Shown here piece after piece: positions 57,060-64,000 of a stretch of DNA of 64,000 nt (positions are counted from its first letter, which is position 1; each line of letters begins with the position of its first letter). The DNA lies in assembly GCA_022702705.1 (NCBI GenBank), contig CM040430.1, positions 72,181,982 to 72,245,981 of the forward strand. Reading direction: 5' to 3'. The notes under the pieces were generated by a model. The model did not search any database. It was not told the DNA's origin and was given only the letters and a program-made list of their open reading frames with translations. The stretch comes from Papilionanthe hookeriana x Papilionanthe teres. Its lineage: Eukaryota; Streptophyta; Magnoliopsida; Asparagales; Orchidaceae. The translations under genes and the position numbers were made by a program.

Positions 57060-58414
57060 AGCCTTTGTTTAGTTTATTCAATTTGTTTAGATTTGTTGTT
57101 ATCTTGGGAAACTTTATTATTTTGGATGTAATTATTCTGTACTTTCTAGAGACTATGGATGTTGGTATATTATGCTATGATATTAAACTTCTTATGTGTG
57201 TTAAATTAGTTTGCAATTTTTTATATATATAGGATGTTAGTTTAAGTTTTTATAAGTTATGAATGTTAACATTGTTTAGATTGTTTTAATATGTTTTAAA
57301 ATAGATTAGTTAATTGTATGTGTAGTAATAGATTAAGTTTTCAATTGTTATGTTTGATACTTATTTTAAAATTTCATCCCTGCACTTTCTTTTAAATACT
57401 ATATGTGGAAGAATACTAACAGTACATGTTCTGTAAGTAATGAAAAAGCATGCAAAAATTTCAAAGAAAGAAATACCTAAAGCTCAAAGGTATGATGAAT
57501 TTTACTATATACTTTCCGTTTTTCACTATTTAGTATAGATAGAAAAATTTAAGTTTGGGGGAAGATAAAAATACAAATTTAATTATTAAAATTGTTCTCA
57601 ATTTTTATTTTCAAAAATTATTATTAAATGATTTTCTATAGTAGTTTTTCAATTCAAGAAACATGAATTACTTTATTTAATTATTATATAAAGTTAAATA
57701 AAATGTTTCTAGTAATTCAATTAATTAATAGAATAAGTTATTTGGTTAAAAGGAATAAGAATATAGTAAACTATTTAAATTAAGGAAAACTATATTCTAA
57801 AAATTGAAAATTCTTAAGTATTTAAGTGAAAAAGAAAGGATAGAAACTCAATGAAGTAAAGGCTATGAAATATATATAAGCAAGGAAATATTTTAGGTTT
57901 CAAATTTAGGAAGAGAAATTGAAGTTCAAAATTATTAACAGGCTATCCAGATACAGTAATCCTCACTTGAAAAAGAAAAAGAACAATTCAAAAAGAAAAG
58001 AAAAGAAAAGAAAAACATAAAGTGAGGAGAAGCTTGAGGAGATGCCTTATCAAAAATTGGCTTCAATGAAATCAACCTAAAGGGTAAAACTTAATTATAT
58101 TTCTAAACTTATATTTATGGATAAGTATTTTACTAAATAGTATTTTCTTGAACTTCCTATCATCTAAATATCTTAAGTAATTTACTCTTTTTAAATATAG
58201 TTATTCCTAAAATAAATAGAAAACTAGAAATCTTAGAACTGATAACTAAATAATCTTATATCTATAAAGTTAATTTAATTACTCAGAAATATTTATATTT
58301 AACTTTATTATAATGTTATTTAAATTTAATTCATATTATCTGAATTGAAAATTTCTATTATAGAAATCATTATTTTTATTTAGCATTAAAATTACTTGAG
58401 GACAAGTAATAATT
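57060..58414. other. AT-rich 3' untranslated region with an internal PPT-like site
   Basis: No gene. AAGTTTGGGGGAAG at 57551-57564 duplicates the core of the terminal PPT. A run of AAAAG units lies at 57965-58015. Confidence 0.6.
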
Positions 58415-58429
58415 AAGTTTGGGGGATTT
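58415..58429 (+). other. Polypurine tract of the Athila element
   Basis: AAGTTTGGGGGATTT directly precedes the 3' LTR (TGATCACA). It primes plus-strand cDNA synthesis. Confidence 0.75.
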
Positions 58430-59905
58430 TGATCACATAAAAAATTCATTAAGAAATTCTTATCTATTTTTTGATGAAATTGCACTTTAAAGAAATGTAT
58501 TTTCTTTATTTTACTGCAGGAATGAAAATTTATAAGTGATTAAAGCAAAAAGCATGAAATGGAGCGAATTTAGATCAAAAGGGAAGAAATTCAGGCAAAT
58601 TGAACTAAGTCGCCGACGGCGAGATCGAGGCCGCCGACGGCGAGATTATTAAGAAAATTTTTGAAGGATTTATAACTACTTCGCCGACAGCGAGCTCGAG
58701 CCCGCCGACAGCGAGATAGCGCGGTTTGAAGACCTTCTAGAAGCCCCGCTGAAGGCGAGGTCATTTCCCGCCGACGGCAAGACAGTTCAAAATACAAATA
58801 CTTTGAACCTGGACACTTTTTGAAGAGGTGTTTAAGCACCCCTTGGACCTTTGCCTACCTCTACAAATAGAGGCCGAATTCTAGTGTCTAGGTGTGTCTA
58901 TTTTTAGAGTCCGAGTCTCTTTTTGGTGTCTTAAGTGTGTACTGTTGTTTATCATTAGTGAGTTTCTTTAGTTTATTTGAGTGTTATTTAGAAGTTTGTT
59001 GTACTTAGAAGGAAAAGTCAAAAGGAACTTCAGGAGTCCGCTTGGGGAGGAAATTAAGATAAGTATCTTTGTTTATTGTTGTTGTTAACTTTAAATGAAA
59101 TCCATGCTTTGTTTTATTCCTATGCATTCTGAGTAGTTTTCTTAGTCTTTCTCCTTGTTTATGAAAATTATGTGAATTGATGAAATTAAATAGAAGTACC
59201 TAATATATTAAAATAAATTGTGATAATTTTTACTTAAAACTTAATTTACTTTCAATCGGCCGATTGAGTTGTTAAAATATGTTGGATTATCAACTATAGT
59301 AAAAATTACATCCAATATTCGGGAAGTCGAAAACTTTGGAAGGAGGGTGCAAATAAATAGGGAAATATTAATTATCGGACGTAGAATTGGACATTTTAGT
59401 GTGACAGACTAAAATATTCAATTTGGTCCTATTGTTTGAGAGCTGAAGTGTAGATGTTAGCCCTCAGGTGAGGGGAACGTGGGAGCTCTGAAGTGGGAGC
59501 CAGTATCCTCCCGGTCCAGCCGCTGGATTCGATAATCAAACATAGGATTAGTCAATGTTCTTTGCACTTGGACCAAAGGGTAAAGAATAGGAATGCTCCT
59601 ATTTGTCACAATACAATTTAAGAATTCTATTTAGATTCATCATTCACTTAATTTTTTAAAAACAATGAGAATGATACTTTTTCTGAATTATTTAAATCAA
59701 CTTTATTTCAAGCATTAGTTTACTTTAGTTTGCTTTGGTTACTTTAAATTTTTGTTTATTAGTAAGTAATTCCTTTAAATTTAGCTGATAACAAATCTGT
59801 TAAAAACTTCCCTGTGGGATCGATAACCAGGACTCCATTAGAACCCTGTATTACTTGATATGATACGTATACTTGCGTAGAATCCACATTAAACATTCAA
59901 TCATA

Positions 59906-59944
<39 letters not shown>

Positions 59945-60008
59945 GCGGAATCAAGTTTTTGGTGCCGTTGCAATAAACATAAATTGCAAACATATTAAAA
60001 GTGGGTCA
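58430..60008 (+). repeat. 3' LTR of the Athila element
   Basis: It is a direct repeat of 46390-47956. It carries the GC-palindrome array at 58609-58790, a mutated TATA box (TACAAATA, 58862-58869), and a longer AT run (59909-59940) than the 5' LTR. It ends with the same 56-bp extension (59953-60008) that starts AAGTTTTTGGTGCCGTTGC. Confidence 0.93.
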
Positions 60009-63000
60009 TTTACCTAGTGCAACATAAATCCTCATTTTTTCGTTAGGCATTTGCATAATCATATTAAGCAAATTAAGCCCTAACCAGTCTGAGGACTCCG
60101 AGGTAGTCGTTTGGTACGATATAAACTCTCACATCTTCGAGGCTATTTTCATGATCGTGTCATACAAATATAAGTCCTGATTAACTAAAATTGGCAGGAT
60201 TACAACATCAAATAATTTCCTCAAATTGAAGCCAAACTATAGGATAGTTGGGAAGTCATCGAAGTTCACTTCGAATCCGTGACATCCCCTACCTTTCGTT
60301 CATTTGGACTCCTGAAATAAACTGTTCCAAATTTGAACTAATCCCTTTTGAAATTCCAAAATTCAATCCTTTGAAACCTCAAACTTTGAAATTCTTGAGA
60401 GAAAAACCACTGATCATTATCGAGACTTTTCTTAAATGATTTCCGTCATTTAAGATGTAATTAACTATAGGGCTTGCCCTTATAGGGAATTTTAATAACT
60501 CAGGTAATATAAACCCTGCATAATTCATTTATATTAAGCAGGGGAACTTGTCGGCTTATAAAATTAGTTCGTAGACCAAACGGATGTCACAAATCTTTTA
60601 GTTTATTTAACCGAGCCCCATCATCAAGCTGTGTTTCTATTCGTCGGGATAGATACACAGTTTGTGGTGTGGTGCTCGTTTATATAAACTATTTGGGATG
60701 TGAGATCGGTTTGATTTCATTTCTTAAAATTTTTAAACTTAAAATTATTTTTAAAATCAAAGAATACTTTCTAAGTTATATGTATATTTAAATTAAATTT
60801 AAAATCTAAAAAAAATTCGCCGACAGCTTCTGTAGGCGACCCCTTTTTAAAATACAACACATAACCTAAAAAATATGCCGACACCCAAGTCTTCATGTGC
60901 ATGAGTATTTCATAACTTTGACATTTTATTTGTTTAATCTCCTTTAAGGTACATTTCAATGGAATTGAGATTTCAAGAATTTTTTTTCATTAAGCTATTT
61001 TTATATTACATGATAATTGTTTTAAAATTTTTATCATTAGTGAAAATATCGAAGTGGTTTTACTAAATTCTTGATGTTTCATTAAAAAATCTATAATATC
61101 AGGTACAAATATTAATGTATTATGGATGAGATGATTTTTAAGGTCAAATTCATGCTTATTCAAGCGTCATTTTTAACCAATTTAAAATCAAATTGAATGT
61201 TTCGACATGAAATACTTAATGACGCTAGAAGTGATTTGTCTAAATAAATCCAAGTTATAAACATGAAGTATAACTTGAGGCTTCAAAGCACTAACTAAAA
61301 TATCAAATAAACTCTAATTTTAGCATGCTTGTAATTATTTAAATCAAGCACTCTGATGTGAGAAAATCAATAAAGCCTACAATCACATGATTTTGAGGTA
61401 TTTAAGACGCTTTAATGATAAAATAACAATCTATAATCAAGGAAAGCAACATAAATTCTCAAAATGTGTATTTTGAGTTTTCGTTAGGTTTACTAGAATG
61501 TCACGCTAAAAATTTATAAAAGGCCAATATTCTCTACATGAAGGGAAGGAGTATGTCAAAAGCTAAATTTGAGCTTATGAATAATGTTGGAAATTAACCA
61601 TCATAAGTTACTATTGTACATCAATAATGGCGGTTATAATTTAAATACTACTTAATGTTGCTATTATATGATCGTTTTCATTTAATTGATTTGTTATTTA
61701 ACTAAACCTATAATACCACAAAAAATATAAAAAATAAAAGAGAAGCAAAAATTTATTATTTTGTAGTAGAGTCTTCTCTAGTTGAGAATACGAGAACAAC
61801 TATGTAACCTTAACTATTTAGTGAACTATTAAGACTAGATCAAGTTTCATGAATCTTTTTTTCCATTAGGTTTTTTATGTAAAAAAATATCTTTTTTTGT
61901 CATTTACACTAGCTAAAAAAAAAATTTGTACAAGCTAAGAGTGTTCTTCAGTGGCTCACAAACAAGGTTTCAATAGTTGGCCTTAAGCCGGAGAAATAGT
62001 CTAAGTGTGCAAGCTAACTTAAGGCCGTAGGATCTTCGTTCCACTTTCGGGGGTAAGGACGTGGAAGTTGTACACACTATTAGGCTTCTGGTCTTTACAA
62101 CTGGTGAATGTGGTTATAGAAAGCTTGAGAAATGTACAAATGCTTAAGGTAAAGCAGAATATATAAAATGTGTTTATTGTGTACCTCTTTCTGATTGCTT
62201 GCTTTACTACCATTAATTCGCATATTTATATAATTTCATTTCGTTTTAACTCGGGGGTCTTTTTTCTTAACATACACTGTAATCAATTATTTACACTTGC
62301 TCCCAAGTAATTTTTTTTTAGTATTAATTTGAATCACTTAATTCACCGTATTTTAAGTGTGCTCTCTGCAAACTTATTCTTACTAACATAATAGTAATAA
62401 TATAAACCTAAAACACCGATGGAATGAACTAATAAATGAAAACCCTCTTTTAAAGCCGTTAAGACCCAAATCTAATTTACGTATATATATGTAATGACGT
62501 TCGACGTCACAGATTGCCACTTGCCGCAATTATCACGTTTCTTTTCCATGGAAATAAATAGTTTTGCTCTAAAAATAATATAATCTCATTAAAGTCAACC
62601 AAAATATAGCAATAAAAAATGGCATAAAAAACTAATAAGAATATCACGTCGTCCCCACGAAATAAGGAATCCGATCCGTAGACGCCAAAGGGCGGTTGGT
62701 TCCAGGTAGGCAGAGCAGTTGATCAAATTGAAATTAAACCCATAAACGACATTGGAGCTGTAAAAAGCAGACAGAAATGCCAAAAACAAGCAACCAAAAA
62801 CCCAAGGAACTGTGCGACTACAAGCAAGCCATCTACAGTACTAAACCAAACGACGCGCCGATTCCGGTTTATAAAATTATGGAAGGTATACATAAAATAA
62901 GCAATTGGACGAAGTAGTTGAATAGCTTTAACTAAGATTAAAATCTAAAAAATTGCTTGAACTAAGCTCAATTTAAGGAAAATTCTTTCGAAATGAAACT
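60009..63000. other. Gene-free sequence between Athila element and hydrolase gene
   Basis: AT-rich with small unsupported ORFs. TCGCCGACAGC at 60828 and GCCGACACC at 60876 recall the GC palindromes of the neighbouring element but stand alone. 61900-62260 has an apparent noncoding repeat-like character. TGACGT-TCG-ACGTCA at 62495-62509 is an inverted pair of TGACGT cores. Confidence 0.45.
62495..62509. promoter_or_regulatory. Inverted TGACGT/ACGTCA pair (bZIP-type site)
   Basis: Two TGACGT cores face each other around TCG, about 755 bp upstream of the hydrolase start codon. TGACG cores are bound by plant TGA-class bZIP factors; use by this gene is inferred. Confidence 0.4.
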
Positions 63001-63011
63001 AGTTAGGAGCC

Positions 63012-63013
<2 letters not shown>

Positions 63014-63051
<38 letters not shown>
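63014..63051. repeat. (CT)n microsatellite in the hydrolase promoter/leader
   Basis: An uninterrupted CT run lies about 215-250 bp upstream of the start codon. A GA-rich stretch follows just before the ATG (63205-63255). CT/GA runs are common in plant core promoters and 5' UTRs. Confidence 0.9.
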
Positions 63052-63055
<4 letters not shown>

Positions 63056-63264
63056 CTAGCGATTTTAGCCTATCTTGCCCGCTATTAATAATACCAACAA
63101 CCAACACCAACTTTGCCGGCTGTCCATCATTCATTCCTCCATTAATAAGTCTAACTTCATTCATCCATAAAATGCTCAAGGCCGTAGCACCAGGGCAGGG
63201 CAAGAGTGAGAGGCAGGAGAGAGGGGGTTAGAAAGAGGAAAGAGAGGGAGAGAGAATTTTTAAG

Positions 63265-63546
63265 ATGGTGAACTTCGTGGAAGCGCAGAAACCTGTTATC
63301 CGTGCTCTCGTGAAGCTAGCCGGTCTCCGGCAGCTCACACTGGAGATTTACCCCGGCACGGTTATGAGCTTCTGGGTACCCAAAGAGAAAATCCCTAAAA
63401 AGAGCACCCCAAAAGAAATCGTCCCCGTCGGAAAGATCGGCGACGTCAACAAAAACAAGAACAAGGTGAAGGGGAAGAAAGAGAAGCCAGCGGTGGTTCT
63501 CGTCCATGGCTTTGCCGCCGAGGGGATAGTAACGTGGCAGTTTCAG
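63265..63546 (+). CDS. Alpha/beta-hydrolase family protein, first exon (gene continues beyond window)
   Basis: The ATG opens MVNFVEAQKPVIRALVKLAG, followed by LEIYPGTVMSFWVPKEK. A lysine-rich linker is next, and then the alpha/beta-hydrolase core start VVLVHGFAAEGIVTWQFQ. The HG in VLVHGF is the oxyanion-hole motif of this fold. The exon is 94 codons and ends at CAG|GTAGGG (63546/63547), phase 0. The frame beyond the donor is intron until its stop at 63654. Start context and N-terminus match a plant family of soluble alpha/beta-hydrolases resembling lipases/esterases; the exact substrate is not known to me. The nucleophile Ser, Asp and His lie in later exons outside the window. No lesion is seen, so it is probably a live gene. 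Confidence 0.88.
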
Positions 63547-64000
63547 GTAGGGTTGTTAACCTGTGAACGTATCGTTTGGTGGGTTCGGTTACTACCATTG
63601 CCGAATGAGTACCGATTCATTACTAAATTTCCACGTTCGTTGCTGGGTTCATAAGCAACATTAAACAATGTTGGTTCCAATTATTTCTAAGAACAATCTT
63701 ATGGGGGCAGATTTTTTAAGAGTTTTTTTTATTTTTATTTATGACTTCGAACGCATGAAAAGGTGGGATGATTTTCACAGTGCTTCATCATTTAACAACA
63801 TAGAATATCTATAATTTCTATATATAACATATTTATGGAGACATTATATGATTATTTAAAAAAAAATTTAAGTTGGTAAAACTTATGTTTTTTTTTATAA
63901 ACATTATTTTTTATACTAAATTTATACAATATAATATTGCATAATTTAAATCTTTCGATGAATCAAAAAAGGAAAAAAAATATTGCTAATTGTATGATAA
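63547..64000. other. Intron 1 of the hydrolase gene, partial
   Basis: It starts GTAGGG and is strongly AT-rich with T and A runs. The acceptor is not within the window. Confidence 0.75.

Larger units (their letters stand above)
46390..60008 (+). mobile_element. Athila-lineage Ty3/gypsy LTR retrotransposon, 13.6 kb
   Basis: LTRs of about 1.57 kb (46390-47956 and 58430-60008) are in direct orientation, begin TGATCACA and end GGGTCA. The five flanking bases are TTTGC on the left and TTTAC on the right, probably one target duplication with a substitution. Order inside: PBS-like site, gag, protease, RT, RNase H, integrase, two copies of the Athila 3' ORF, PPT. Several stops and frameshifts in gag, RT and integrase mean this copy cannot supply its own proteins. 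The LTRs differ by scattered substitutions and indels, so the insertion is not recent. Confidence 0.93.

Noticed and set aside
1..64000. CRISPR arrays, bacterial operons, rRNA or tRNA genes
   Set aside because: None seen. The short-unit arrays (38605-39800) are minisatellites without spacers, and the sequence is plant nuclear in character.

Overview
The window is nuclear DNA of a flowering plant, probably one scaffold of a draft assembly because it holds a run of exactly 500 N (31258-31757). The evidence is an AT-rich, repeat-dominated sequence with plant-type Ty3/gypsy (Athila and Tat lineages), RTE and L1 LINEs, a PIF/Harbinger DNA transposon, and fragments of plant genes with GT-AG introns. 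Only one gene looks like an ordinary intact host gene: the first exon of an alpha/beta-hydrolase at the right edge (63265-63546, + strand), which runs off the window.

Layout. 1-6.1 kb: remnants of an Athila/Tat-like LTR element with two diverged copies of the LTR-end/leader. 6.1-8.4 kb: AT-rich sequence with microsatellites. 8.4-15.8 kb: an RTE LINE remnant split by a 6.7-kb PIF/Harbinger element (8737-15451) with TIRs, a TTA target duplication, a broken Myb/SANT-like gene, a three-exon DDE transposase and a third ORF encoding a GRF zinc finger. 15.8-21 kb: gypsy gag remnant, L1-like zf-RVT remnant and a dispersed repeat pair. 22.1-23.5 kb: five consecutive exons of an ERD6-like sugar transporter (minus strand). 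28.9-30.2 kb: a SAC-domain phosphoinositide phosphatase pseudogene (minus strand) with two in-frame tandem duplications. 31.3-31.8 kb: gap.

31.8-about 43.3 kb: a rearranged Tat-lineage gypsy element. Two more than 3-kb LTRs lie in inverted (divergent) orientation around an internal part that keeps only integrase, then an ALKBH10-like 2-oxoglutarate/Fe(II) oxygenase (AlkB) pseudogene in the accessory position, then nested 67-bp and 91-bp minisatellites. The AlkB copy has stops, yet its HxD...H and RxxxxxR residues are all readable. This captured RNA/DNA-demethylase-type gene in a retrotransposon is the most unusual cargo in the window.

46.4-60.0 kb: a structurally complete but mutated Athila-lineage element of 13.6 kb (LTRs 46390-47956 and 58430-60008, near-identical 5-bp flanks TTTGC/TTTAC), with gag, protease, RT, RNase H and integrase, followed by two diverged tandem copies of the Athila 3' ORF. 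Arrays of a short GC-rich palindrome (CGCCGACGGCG type) stand in both LTRs and ahead of each 3' ORF. The LTR end shows what looks like a 56-bp shift of the primer-binding site. 60-63 kb is apparently gene-free sequence leading to the hydrolase promoter.

There is no operon-like cooperation: the genes belong to separate mobile elements or are isolated host fragments. Exact LTR limits of the Tat element, most remnant limits and all family names come from reading by eye, without a database search.
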